From Sphingopyxis sp. DBS4 (GTDB lineage: Bacteria > Pseudomonadota > Alphaproteobacteria > Sphingomonadales > Sphingomonadaceae): 64,000 nucleotides of DNA. The DNA lies in NCBI RefSeq assembly GCF_024628865.1, contig NZ_CP102384.1:2243001-2307000 (forward strand). The letters run 5' to 3'. The notes under the pieces were generated by a model. It had not been told where the DNA came from. It was given only the letters and a program-made list of their open reading frames with translations, and searched no databases. Made by a program: the position numbers and the translations under genes. This document shows, piece after piece, positions 9,517-17,962 of the stretch (the stretch's first letter is position 1; every line of letters starts with the position of its first letter).

Positions 9517-10455
9517 TCAAACGACCTGATGCAGCAGCGGCTCGCCCGCCGCCAGCCGCCGGTAATTTTCGCCCGCGACCGCCATGCTGCGCGCCAGCGT
9601 CTCGGGCGTCAGCCAGGCGAGGTGCGGCGTCGCGACGATCCCGGGCAACGTCAACAACGGGTTGTCCGCCCGCACCGGTTCGGCCTCGAACACGTCGAGC
9701 CCGGCGCCGCGCAGCCGTCCTTCGGCGATGGCATCGTAAAGCGCCTTTTCGTCGACCAGCTCGCCGCGCGCCGTGTTGATCAGCACCGCCCCCGGCCGCA
9801 TCCGGCCGAGCCGGGCGGCATCGACGATATGGCGCGTCGCGTCGGTCAGCGGCACGTGCAGCGACAAGATGTCGCTTTCGCCGAACAGGGTATCGAGATC
9901 GACCGCGCGCCCCGGCGCATCGGGCGCCGCGGCGGGATCGTGGCGCAGCACGCTGCCGCCGAGCGCCTCGATCGCCCCGGCAAGCCGCCGCGGCACTTCG
10001 CCGAAGCCGAGGAAACCGACCGTCCGCCCGCATATTTCGCCGCAGGAATCGATCAGCGCCGGCTCGGGCGACCATTGGCGTCCGCCCTTGGTCATCGCGT
10101 CGAGCGCGGGGATGCGGCGCAGCACCGAAAGCATCAGCCCGAGCGCCAGTTCGGCCACCGCCTGGCTGTTGGTGCCGGGCATGTTCGCGACCGCGACGCC
10201 GCGCGACCGCGCCGCGTCGAGATCGATCGTATTCACCCCGACGCCGATCTTCTGGATCAGGCGAAGCTGCGGCGCTCCTTCGATCATCGCGCGTGTCACC
10301 GGCTTCAGCACATGGAGCAATATTTCGGCGTCGGCGATCTCGCGGGCGAAATCGGGGCTCTCCTCGTCGACCACCACGATATCCAGCCCGTCGGCGAGCC
10401 CCGCGAGCGACGCGCGAAAGCCGGGGCTCGCACCATAATGGAGGACCGCCTTCAT
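9517..10455 (-). CDS. D-isomer-specific 2-hydroxyacid dehydrogenase
   Basis: A 312 aa NAD(P)-dependent dehydrogenase that interconverts a 2-hydroxyacid and a 2-ketoacid. It has the Rossmann motif GFLGFGEVPRRLAG and the catalytic triad of the family: Arg in INTARGELVD, Glu in DVFEAEPVR, His in ATPHLAWLT. It resembles the SerA/GyaR type without the C-terminal ACT domains, so it is not the serine-pathway enzyme. Its ATG overlaps the stop of the enolase-like gene (ATGA), so the two are translationally coupled and probably act on neighbouring intermediates. Confidence 0.88.
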   Translation of the reverse strand: MKAVLHYGASPGFRASLAGLADGLDIVVVDEESPDFAREIADAEILLHVLKPVTRAMIEGAPQLRLIQKIGVGVNTIDLDAARSRGVAVANMPGTNSQAVAELALGLMLSVLRRIPALDAMTKGGRQWSPEPALIDSCGEICGRTVGFLGFGEVPRRLAGAIEALGGSVLRHDPAAAPDAPGRAVDLDTLFGESDILSLHVPLTDATRHIVDAARLGRMRPGAVLINTARGELVDEKALYDAIAEGRLRGAGLDVFEAEPVRADNPLLTLPGIVATPHLAWLTPETLARSMAVAGENYRRLAAGEPLLHQVV

Positions 10456-11753
10456 GCGCCGAGGGCCGCCGAAACGCCGGGCGCGAAGGCGCGGATGCCG
10501 TCGAAGCGATTGTCGGCCCCCAGCGCTTCCTCGATCCGCAGCAGTTCGTTCCATTTCGCCATGCGCTCCGAGCGCGCGAAGGAGCCGACCTTGAGCTGGC
10601 GGGCGTTCCAGCCGACCGCGAGATGCGCGATCGTCACATCCTCGGTCTCGCCCGACCGGGCCGACACGATCGTCCCCCATTGCCGGCGCTGCGCCGCGTC
10701 GAGCGCCGCCTTCGCTTCGCTGAGCGACCCGGCCTGGTTGACCTTGACGAGCACCGCATTGCACGCGCCCGCCGCCGCCGCCGCGTCGACGCGGTCGCTG
10801 TTGGTGACCAGATAATCGTCACCGATGATCTGGATGCGTCCGCCGAGCCGCCGCGTCACCGCGACCATGCCCGGCGTGTCGTCCTGCCCCACCGGATCCT
10901 CGATCGACAGGATCGGATAGCGCGCGGCCCAGTCGCAGACGCGCTCGACCATCTCCTCGCTCGACGACCGTGCATCGTCGAGCGCGAGCACATAGCCATT
11001 GCCTTCCGCGAACTCGCTCGCTGCGATGTCGAGCGAGATGAAGACGTCCTCGCCGGGGCGATGGCCGGCGCGCTCGATCGCTTCGACCAGCGTTTCCAGC
11101 GCCTGTTCGTTGGTGTCGAACATCGGCCACCAGCCGCCCTCGTCGGCAGTGCCGACCATGCGGTCGCGGTCCTGCATCACCTCGCCTGCCGCGCGATAGA
11201 CGTCGCCCGTCACCTCCAGCACCTCGCGGATCGATGCCGCCTTCGGCACCATGATCATGAAATCCTGGATGTCGGTGCGCCGCCCGGCGTGCGCGCCGCC
11301 GCCGAAGATCTGGATTTCGGGCAGCGGCAGCGAGACCGGGCCGCCGCGCGACAGCCAGCGCCACAGCGGCACGCCCTCGGCCGCGGCGGCGGCGTGCGCG
11401 GCCGCCATCGATACCGCGACGGTCGCATTGCCGCCGACGCGGCCCTTGTTCGGCGTGCCGTCGGCGCGGCAGAGGCGCGCGTCGATCTGGTCCTGCTCGC
11501 GCGCGTCGGCGCCGATCAGCAGCGGCGCGATCTCGCCGTTCACCGCCGCGACGGCGCGCTCGACCCCCATGCCGCCGAAGCGGCTGCCGCCGTCGCGCAG
11601 GTCGACCGCTTCATATTTCCCGCGCGACGCCCCCGCGGGCGCGATCGCCCGCCCGATGGCCCCGCCAGCAAGATGCACTTCCGCCTCGACGGTCGGCCGC
11701 CCGCGCGAATCCCACACCGAACGCGCACGGACTTGAGCGATATTGTTGTTCAT
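10452..11753 (-). CDS. Divergent enolase-like protein with altered active site
   Basis: A 433 aa full-length enolase-fold protein, starting MNNNIAQVRARSVWDSRGRPT. By eye against yeast enolase, these residues are kept: His155 (GGAHAG), Glu205 (ADEGG), metal ligands Asp242, Glu285 and Asp312, Lys337 (VKVNQ), Arg366/Ser367 and Lys388. Two catalytic positions differ: the QEFM glutamate is Asp164, and the SHRSGETED histidine is Ala365 (SARSGETED). It is therefore probably not the housekeeping phosphopyruvate hydratase. Its start overlaps the kinase-like gene and its stop overlaps the dehydrogenase gene, so it belongs to a catabolic operon. A related alpha-proton abstraction on another phosphorylated acid is a reasonable guess. 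Confidence 0.85.
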   Translation of the reverse strand: MNNNIAQVRARSVWDSRGRPTVEAEVHLAGGAIGRAIAPAGASRGKYEAVDLRDGGSRFGGMGVERAVAAVNGEIAPLLIGADAREQDQIDARLCRADGTPNKGRVGGNATVAVSMAAAHAAAAAEGVPLWRWLSRGGPVSLPLPEIQIFGGGAHAGRRTDIQDFMIMVPKAASIREVLEVTGDVYRAAGEVMQDRDRMVGTADEGGWWPMFDTNEQALETLVEAIERAGHRPGEDVFISLDIAASEFAEGNGYVLALDDARSSSEEMVERVCDWAARYPILSIEDPVGQDDTPGMVAVTRRLGGRIQIIGDDYLVTNSDRVDAAAAAGACNAVLVKVNQAGSLSEAKAALDAAQRRQWGTIVSARSGETEDVTIAHLAVGWNARQLKVGSFARSERMAKWNELLRIEEALGADNRFDGIRAFAPGVSAALGA

Positions 11754-12838
11754 CGGCTATCCAATCTTTCGAACCACATATGTTTGAGCACATCGATGTC
11801 GTCGCCGTTTTCGGCGGGGCGATGCAGGAAGTCGCGTGCGAAACGGCGGACGAAGGCGCGTTCGGACGCGTTCAGATATTCGACCGGCGACTTGCCGTCG
11901 ACGCGCGCGAGGAGCAGCGCGGCAAGCAGCGGCGCGGTGCGGCGCGACAGGGCCGCCGCCTCTTCCCAACCCGCATCGTCCAGCCATGCCCCGGCAAAGG
12001 CGCCGCACGCATCGCGGCTCGCCCTGGTCCCGAGCTTGAGCGCCTTGAGCAGCAAATGGGTCAGGCAGAAAGCGGCATCGAAGGCCGGGTCGCCGTGCCA
12101 GGCGCATTCGGCGTCGAGGAACAGCGGCCCTTCCGCCGCGCACAGGATATTCTTCGGGCTGACGTCGCCATGGACGAGCGCGACCTTGGTGCGTGCGAGT
12201 GATGCCGCGAGCCCGCCGATCCGCGCGGCGAGATCGGGATGCTCGACCGCCGTCGCGTCGAGATAGGGCGATATGCGAAGCTGCCGGAACAGTTCGTCGC
12301 TGGCGAAATCCCGCGCGACCGTCTCGTCGGCGCTGCTGCGGTTGTGGACGAGCGCCAGCGCCGCCCCGACGCGCCGCGCGAAATCCGCATCGACACGCCC
12401 CGCGAGCAGTTCCGCTTTCCATACCGGATGCGCGGCGGCGTCGAACCATTGCATGACGAAGAGGTTGCGGTCGGGCAGCGAGGCCAGCACGTGCGGCGCG
12501 CGCACGCCCCATGCCTGCGCGCGGCGCAGCCACAGCACTTCATAGGCCGAGCGTTCGACCGGCGCGTTCCATTCGGCGGCGACGCGCAGGCGCGGCAGCG
12601 CGCGCTTCACCCCGACCGAACGGCCGGGCAGATCGACGCGATAGACGTCGCACGACACGCCGCCCGCGACGGAGACGATCCGCCGCACTTCGCTCTTCGC
12701 CGCGATCATCCCGCATTCGAGCAGCGCCGATACGACCGTATCGGCGTCCGCCGACGCGGCGGATGGAGACAATCCCTGTATCAACGCGAACTCCGCCCGC
12801 TGTTGGCGGGAGAGCGCCCCTTGGGCCGCCCTCCCCAT
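11750..12838 (-). CDS. APH-family small-molecule kinase-like protein
   Basis: A 362 aa aminoglycoside phosphotransferase/choline kinase-fold protein. Lys79 (VGVKRA) is the likely ATP lysine. The catalytic loop is VHGDVSPKNI (Asp225, Asn230), followed by the metal-binding Asp242 (FLDAECAWHGDPAFD). It resembles methylthioribose-kinase-type members more than antibiotic-resistance enzymes. It starts 4 bases after the FAH-family gene and overlaps the enolase-like gene by 4 bases. That context suggests it phosphorylates a pathway intermediate which the enolase-like protein then uses. Substrate unknown; a resistance role is unlikely in this operon. Confidence 0.8.
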   Translation of the reverse strand: MGRAAQGALSRQQRAEFALIQGLSPSAASADADTVVSALLECGMIAAKSEVRRIVSVAGGVSCDVYRVDLPGRSVGVKRALPRLRVAAEWNAPVERSAYEVLWLRRAQAWGVRAPHVLASLPDRNLFVMQWFDAAAHPVWKAELLAGRVDADFARRVGAALALVHNRSSADETVARDFASDELFRQLRISPYLDATAVEHPDLAARIGGLAASLARTKVALVHGDVSPKNILCAAEGPLFLDAECAWHGDPAFDAAFCLTHLLLKALKLGTRASRDACGAFAGAWLDDAGWEEAAALSRRTAPLLAALLLARVDGKSPVEYLNASERAFVRRFARDFLHRPAENGDDIDVLKHMWFERLDSR

Positions 12839-12842
12839 TCCC

Positions 12843-13751
12843 TCACTCGGCGAGCAGCCGCGTTTCGAGACGGCCCAGCCCCTCGACCTCGGCCACCATC
12901 ACGTCGCCGGGCTTGAGATAGGTGTCGGTCGCCATGCCCACCCCCGCGGGCGCGCCGGTGAACAGCAGGTCGCCGGGACGCAGCGTGCTGTGCGAGCTAT
13001 AGGATTCGATCAGTTCGCCAACCGACCAGATGAATTCCTTGGTCGTCGAATCCTGCTTCAGATCGTCGTTGACCCACAGCTTCAGCCAGAGATTTTCGAT
13101 GTCGACGAAAGCGGCGGGGACGAGCCACGGGCCGACCGGCGCCGAATGATCGAAGGATTTGCCGGCGACGAGGTCGAACTGGCGGACGTGGCGCGGATTG
13201 AACTGCCAGTCGCGCGCCGACAGGTCGTTGCCGACCGCATAGCCCGCGATATGCTGCGCGGCATCGGCGGCCTTGATGTTGCGGCCTTCCTTGCCGATCA
13301 CGACGACGATCTCGACTTCCCAGTCATATTTCTTCGTATGGCTGGGGAACGGGATGTCGCGGTCGGCGGCAAGCTGCTGGTCGGACGCCTTCAGGAAGAA
13401 GAGGCAGTCATAATCCTCCTTCTTGATCTCGCGCTTGGCGTCCTTGCGCATGTGGCAATAATAATTCATCCCCGCGCAGACGATCTTCTTGGGGTTGGTG
13501 ACGAGCAGGTCATAGCGGACGCCGCCTTCGCCGGGGACGAGCGCGGTCTTCGCCGCTCCGTCGAACGCCGCGACCGCCTTTTCCAGCTTGGCAAAGCTCT
13601 CGTCCCACGCGGGAAGCAGGTCGAGCAGGCCTTCGTCGGGCCGCTGGATCAGTCCCGGTGCGACGTCGCTCAGCGCCCAGAAACGCTCGCCGATCTTGAC
13701 CGCGGGAACACGCTGTCCGCCCTTTTCCAGAACGCAAAGTGCAAAGCTCAT
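12843..13751 (-). CDS. FAH-family hydrolase
   Basis: A 302 aa protein of the fumarylacetoacetate hydrolase fold, which cleaves C-C bonds in dicarbonyl compounds or decarboxylates or isomerises ring-cleavage products. The metal ligands are visible in DWEVEIVVVIG (Glu-x-Glu) and GNDLSARDWQ. The family signature LRPGDLLFTGAPAGVG is near the C-terminus. Shine-Dalgarno GGAGGAAG before ATG 13751 decides the start; residues further upstream look non-coding. Lying near a VOC dioxygenase and a carboxymuconolactone-decarboxylase-like gene, it fits hydrolysis of an aromatic cleavage product. Confidence 0.88.
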   Translation of the reverse strand: MSFALCVLEKGGQRVPAVKIGERFWALSDVAPGLIQRPDEGLLDLLPAWDESFAKLEKAVAAFDGAAKTALVPGEGGVRYDLLVTNPKKIVCAGMNYYCHMRKDAKREIKKEDYDCLFFLKASDQQLAADRDIPFPSHTKKYDWEVEIVVVIGKEGRNIKAADAAQHIAGYAVGNDLSARDWQFNPRHVRQFDLVAGKSFDHSAPVGPWLVPAAFVDIENLWLKLWVNDDLKQDSTTKEFIWSVGELIESYSSHSTLRPGDLLFTGAPAGVGMATDTYLKPGDVMVAEVEGLGRLETRLLAE

Positions 13752-13837
13752 ATCTTCCTCCGATAATGTGGGGCGATGATGGGAAGCGGCCATGCCATCG
13801 CCAGCCACCAGGGCTAACGATAGCATGGCCGACCCGA

Positions 13838-16174
13838 TTAACGGCTGCCGAAGCTCTTGCGGAATTCCACGCCGATCAGGCGCGGAGTGCCGACGTTGAC
13901 GATATTATATCCCAGCGTCCGGTCGAGATCGACCGCGCCGACGATATACTCCTTGTCGAGCAGATTCTTCGCGAAGATCGCGACATCGGCATCGAGTTCG
14001 TCGACGTGCAGGCTGATCCGCGCATCGACGAGGCCATAGGCCTTCTGCGTCACGCTCGACTGCACCAGCGCGGCGGGACGAAGCGATGTCGCGCTGCGCC
14101 AGTTCCAGCCGGCGATGAACTTGAGGTCGCCGATCGAGGTCGGAAGCTGGTAGGTCAGGTTCGTCGCCAGCGTCCAGCGCGGAACCGGGAAGCGTTCGTC
14201 GCTGCGGTCACCGATGATCGGATCGGCGAAGCTCGAATAGCTTGCATCGGTATAGCTCGCGTTGACGTTCAGCGTCAGCGCATCGGTCGGTTGGGCGGTG
14301 ATTTCGGCCTCGACGCCGTTGATCTTCGCCTTCGCGGCGTTCGTCACCAGCGTCGTCGCGCTGCCGATCGGCGGCTGAATGCTCGTGCTGCGCTGAATAT
14401 CCTCATAGATGGCGTGATAGCCGGCGAGGTTCAGGCGCAGGCGCCGGTCGAGCAGGTCGAGCTTCGCGCCGATTTCATAGTCGGTGACGGTCTCGGGCCG
14501 GAACGGGTTGAAGGTGCGCGGATCGGATGCCTGGCCGCGCAGATTCTGGCCGCCGCCCTTGAAGCCGCGCGAGGTGCGGGCATAGAAGAGCGTTCCGGTG
14601 CCCGGCGTCCAGTCGAGGCTGAGCAGATAGGACCAGTCCGAATAGGTGTCCGACAAATAGCCTTCGCAGGCGCCGTCGATGCGGATCGAAACCGGGATGT
14701 TGCAGCCGAGCGCGTTGCGGTTGCGCGTCAACAGCGATTTCGTCTCTTCGGTCCAGCGTAGCCCGGCGGTGATGCGAACCGCGTCCGACACGCGATAGTT
14801 CGCCTGTCCGAACACCGCGACGCTCTTGTTGGTGACGTCGCCGTCGCTGATCCCCGGATTGGTCGGCAGGATCGGCGGCAGCGTGCGGCTCACCGTGAAC
14901 TCGTTGCCCGTCTCCTTCGAATAATAGCCGCCGAGAATCCACGACAGACGCTCGGCCGGGTCGGACAGCAGTTGCAGTTCCTGGCTGAACACCTTCGACT
15001 TGGTCACATAATGGGGCTCGAACAGCACGATCGGCGTGCCGTCGAAATCGACATAGGAGTCGCGGTCGGCCCAGCGGTTGGCGGTGATCGACTTGAGGCT
15101 CAGATAGTCGCTGACGTCGAACTCGATCGTCCCCGACACGCCATAGCCTTCATAGTCGTTCGCCTGCGGCGAGGTCGTCGGCGCGTCGTAGAAGGAGCCG
15201 GCGCTGTTGCCGATCAGTGCGGTCTGCAGATAGGCATAGGCCGCCTCGCGGTTCGCCGGCGTATCGGCGAGGCCCTGCTGCGCCAGCGTCGCGCGCAGCA
15301 GATTGGTCGGCGCGGGCAGAACCGAACCGGTTTCCTGCGGATAGGGGTTGAGCCACGACAGGCGCGTGATGATGCCGTCACCCTTGATCCGCTGATAATC
15401 GCCCGACAGGTTGATGCGCAGGCGGTCGCTCGGCGCGAAGGCGACGTTGATCCGCCCCGTCTTGGTGACGTCGCCGCCGATCCGTTCGCCGAGCAGGTTG
15501 CGGCCATAGCCGTTGTTGCCCGAATATTGGAACACGCCGCGCACCGCGAGCACATCGCGGACCAGCGGCACGTTGAGCGCGCCGGTCGCTTCCATCTTGC
15601 CGTGCTCGCCCAGCACCATGCTGACGAAACCGCCCGTTTCCACGAGGTCGGGCTGGCGGGTCGTGATGCTGACCGCGCCGCCGGTGGTGTTCTTGCCGAA
15701 CAACGTCCCCTGCGGACCGCGCAGCACCTCGACGCGCTCGATGTCGACCATCGCGGCGCGCAGGCCGATCGAGCGCGGCAGATAGACGCCGTCGACATAG
15801 ACGCCGACCGGCGAGTCGAGCGTCATCAGCGCGTCGGTCGCCGACTGGCCGCGCATCGAGACGAGCAGCGCCGACGGGTCAGCGCTCGACATCTGGGTGA
15901 AGAAGCTGGGGGTCGAGGCGGCAATATCGGTGATATCCTTCACCGAACGGTCGATCATCTGCTCGGCGCTGACCGCGGTGATCGCAACCGGAACGTCCTG
16001 CACGCTCTCGGCCCGCTTGCGCGCCGTCACCACGATGTCGCCGATGCCCGACGACGCGGCCGCGCCGTCCGCGTCCTCGGCCGGCGCGCCGCCGTCCTGC
16101 GCCATCGCAGGCAAGGCCGCCAGCAGCCCCCACGAGGCAGCCCCGATCAACAGGGTCGTCTTGATGGTCTTCAT
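13838..16174 (-). CDS. TonB-dependent outer-membrane receptor
   Basis: A 778 aa TBDT that imports a substrate across the outer membrane with TonB energy. Signal peptide of about 25 residues ending ALPAMAQ; TonB-box-like segment DIVVTARKRAESVQDVP; plug domain with VEVLRGPQGTLFGKNTTGG; then a 22-strand barrel. GGGAGGA precedes ATG 16174. It lies inside the catabolic series between the MFS transporter and the FAH-family gene, so it probably takes up that pathway's substrate. It is of the type common in sphingomonads for non-iron substrates; a siderophore role is less likely here. Confidence 0.92.
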   Translation of the reverse strand: MKTIKTTLLIGAASWGLLAALPAMAQDGGAPAEDADGAAASSGIGDIVVTARKRAESVQDVPVAITAVSAEQMIDRSVKDITDIAASTPSFFTQMSSADPSALLVSMRGQSATDALMTLDSPVGVYVDGVYLPRSIGLRAAMVDIERVEVLRGPQGTLFGKNTTGGAVSITTRQPDLVETGGFVSMVLGEHGKMEATGALNVPLVRDVLAVRGVFQYSGNNGYGRNLLGERIGGDVTKTGRINVAFAPSDRLRINLSGDYQRIKGDGIITRLSWLNPYPQETGSVLPAPTNLLRATLAQQGLADTPANREAAYAYLQTALIGNSAGSFYDAPTTSPQANDYEGYGVSGTIEFDVSDYLSLKSITANRWADRDSYVDFDGTPIVLFEPHYVTKSKVFSQELQLLSDPAERLSWILGGYYSKETGNEFTVSRTLPPILPTNPGISDGDVTNKSVAVFGQANYRVSDAVRITAGLRWTEETKSLLTRNRNALGCNIPVSIRIDGACEGYLSDTYSDWSYLLSLDWTPGTGTLFYARTSRGFKGGGQNLRGQASDPRTFNPFRPETVTDYEIGAKLDLLDRRLRLNLAGYHAIYEDIQRSTSIQPPIGSATTLVTNAAKAKINGVEAEITAQPTDALTLNVNASYTDASYSSFADPIIGDRSDERFPVPRWTLATNLTYQLPTSIGDLKFIAGWNWRSATSLRPAALVQSSVTQKAYGLVDARISLHVDELDADVAIFAKNLLDKEYIVGAVDLDRTLGYNIVNVGTPRLIGVEFRKSFGSR

Positions 16175-16244
16175 ATAGTCCTCCCGCTCTTGGCGGCCGC
16201 TTCGGTCAGTCCCGCGGCCGTCGTTCCAGATGATGATGGTGAAT

Positions 16245-17510
16245 TCAGGCCGCCCGCTCTTCCCCGCTTCCCCAATCGGGGTAGCGGCCGAGCAAGGTGA
16301 TGAAGGGAACGGCGATCAGCAGCGCCGAGGCGATGAAGACGAAATATCGCTCATAGCTGCCGTAGCTGTCATAGATATGGCCGGCGATGACCGGCCCGAT
16401 GCCGAAACCGACCGAATAGAAACCGAAGCCGATGCCATAGAGAAAGCCGTAATTCTTCTGGCCGAAATAGACGCTGACCAGATAGGCGATCCCCTCGAGC
16501 TCGGCGCCGAGCGCGCAGCCCGCGAGGGCACCCGCCGCGATCAGCCAGGCGATGTCACCGTTCGCCGAGTAGAAGATCAGCGCGGCCAGCGCCGGCAGGA
16601 TGAACGCCGCTCCGGCGACGAAGGGCGCGTGCAGCCGGTCGAGAAGCAATCCCGTTGCGACGCGGCCCGCGAATGCAAAAGGACCGAAGGCGAGCGCGAA
16701 GACCGTCGCGGCCTCGGCGGGCGTCGCGCCGGCATCGGTGACCATCGACGGCAGATGGACCATCAGCCCGCCGAGCGACATCGACACCAGGAAACCCGGA
16801 ATGAATATCTGCCAGAGACGCCGGTTGCGCAGCGCCTCGCCGATCTCGGCCCCGCGGCCGAGCGCGCGGGGCAGCGCGGCCTGCACGGTTTCGCCGACCG
16901 CGCGCGCCCGGCGGCGCAGCAGATCGCGTTCGTCATAGAGGAAGAAGATCGCCAGCGGCAGCACGACGCAGAGCGCCGAGGCCGCGAGCGCCGGATAGAC
17001 CGCCCGCCATCCCATGGCGCCCATCGTCTGCGCCGCAACGAAGGTGAAGACGATGTTCGCGATCGGCAGCCCGGTCATCGTGATCGCGAGCGCCAAGCCG
17101 CGCTGTTTGGCGAAGCGGCCCGCGACCGCCTTGGTCCACACGACCAGGCTCGCAAAGGGCGCCGCCAGCGCGACGAAGACCCAGGCGAGATACCAGGTCC
17201 ATATCTGCGACGTGGTGAGCGAGACCGCGGCGAGCGCGCTCGCCTTTGCGATCACCCCCGCGATGGCGACCCGGCGCGTCCCGAAACGGTCGAGCAGCGC
17301 GCCCACCAGCGGGCTGAGCAGCAGCGCGCCGATGGTGGTGATGGTGAAGCTGACCGAGATCGCCGCCCGCGACCAGCCGAGTTCGGCGGACAGCGAAGGG
17401 ATGATCAGGCTGAGCGCGACGGTCTGGATCGACGAGGTCGCGGCGCCCGCGATCCCGACGAGCACCACCGGCCAGCCGGCACGCCATTCGGCGAGGTTGG
17501 TCCCTTGCAT
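16245..17510 (-). CDS. MFS transporter
   Basis: A 421 aa major facilitator protein with about 12 hydrophobic segments. The loop 2-3 motif GALLDRFGTRRVAIAG lies between helices 2 and 3. A second-half segment (YFGQKNYGFLYGIGFGFYSVGFGIGPVIAG) resembles the oxalate/formate or monocarboxylate-type families. ATG 17510 gives a normal N-terminus (MQGTNLAEWRAG). It probably carries the substrate across the inner membrane after the neighbouring TBDT. It sits 38 bases downstream of the CMD-family gene and 70 bases upstream of the TBDT. Confidence 0.88.
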   Translation of the reverse strand: MQGTNLAEWRAGWPVVLVGIAGAATSSIQTVALSLIIPSLSAELGWSRAAISVSFTITTIGALLLSPLVGALLDRFGTRRVAIAGVIAKASALAAVSLTTSQIWTWYLAWVFVALAAPFASLVVWTKAVAGRFAKQRGLALAITMTGLPIANIVFTFVAAQTMGAMGWRAVYPALAASALCVVLPLAIFFLYDERDLLRRRARAVGETVQAALPRALGRGAEIGEALRNRRLWQIFIPGFLVSMSLGGLMVHLPSMVTDAGATPAEAATVFALAFGPFAFAGRVATGLLLDRLHAPFVAGAAFILPALAALIFYSANGDIAWLIAAGALAGCALGAELEGIAYLVSVYFGQKNYGFLYGIGFGFYSVGFGIGPVIAGHIYDSYGSYERYFVFIASALLIAVPFITLLGRYPDWGSGEERAA

Positions 17511-17548
17511 CGTCCTGCTTTCGTGAAAGGCGGTGGGAAGCGCGGCGG

Positions 17549-17920
17549 TCAGGCGGCGTCGAGTTCGGCGTAGATTTCGTTCGCCGCGCGAAAGGCGTCG
17601 AGCGCCGCGGGAATGCCGCAATAGACGGCGCTGTGCAGGATCAGTTCCTTGACCGTCGCGCGGTCGACGCCATTGGTCACCGCGAAGCGCAGGTGCAGCT
17701 TGAATTCCTCCAGATGCCCGCCGGCCAGCGTCATCGACAGCGTCAGCAGGCGCCGCGTATCGACGTCCAGCCCCGGCCGGCTCCACACGTCGCCGAAGGC
17801 ATAGCGCAGGATCAGGCCGCGCAGATCCTCGTCGAGGCCGGGCGGCGGCGGAACGTCGCCCGCGATCTTCTTGCGCATGGCCAAGCCGCGGTCGAACGCC
17901 GCGTCGCGCGATTCCTGCAT
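17549..17920 (-). CDS. Carboxymuconolactone decarboxylase family protein
   Basis: A 123 aa single-domain protein of the CMD/AhpD-like helical family. It shows the PcaC-type tail ELILHSAVYCGIPAALDAFR. There is one Cys in that motif rather than the CxxC of AhpD, so it is closer to gamma-carboxymuconolactone decarboxylases than to peroxidase partners. Decarboxylation of a lactone or ring-cleavage product is the expected role, but many members of this subfamily are uncharacterised. It is cotranscribed with the VOC dioxygenase (42-base gap). Confidence 0.87.
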   Translation of the reverse strand: MQESRDAAFDRGLAMRKKIAGDVPPPPGLDEDLRGLILRYAFGDVWSRPGLDVDTRRLLTLSMTLAGGHLEEFKLHLRFAVTNGVDRATVKELILHSAVYCGIPAALDAFRAANEIYAELDAA

Positions 17921-17962
17921 CTGCCTACTCCCAATATCTCGATTCTGCTGCGTGTGCGCCGA

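Noticed and set aside
9500..10075. Upstream extension of the acyl-CoA ligase frame
   Set aside because: It overlaps the dehydrogenase gene in another frame and does not resemble ligase sequence; a ribosome site supports ATG 9499.
10452..11753. Housekeeping enolase
   Set aside because: Two catalytic positions differ and the context is a LacI-controlled degradation operon rather than central metabolism.
11750..12838. Antibiotic resistance by the APH-fold protein
   Set aside because: The protein is locked into a catabolic operon by overlaps on both sides and resembles small-metabolite kinases; nothing points to a drug substrate.
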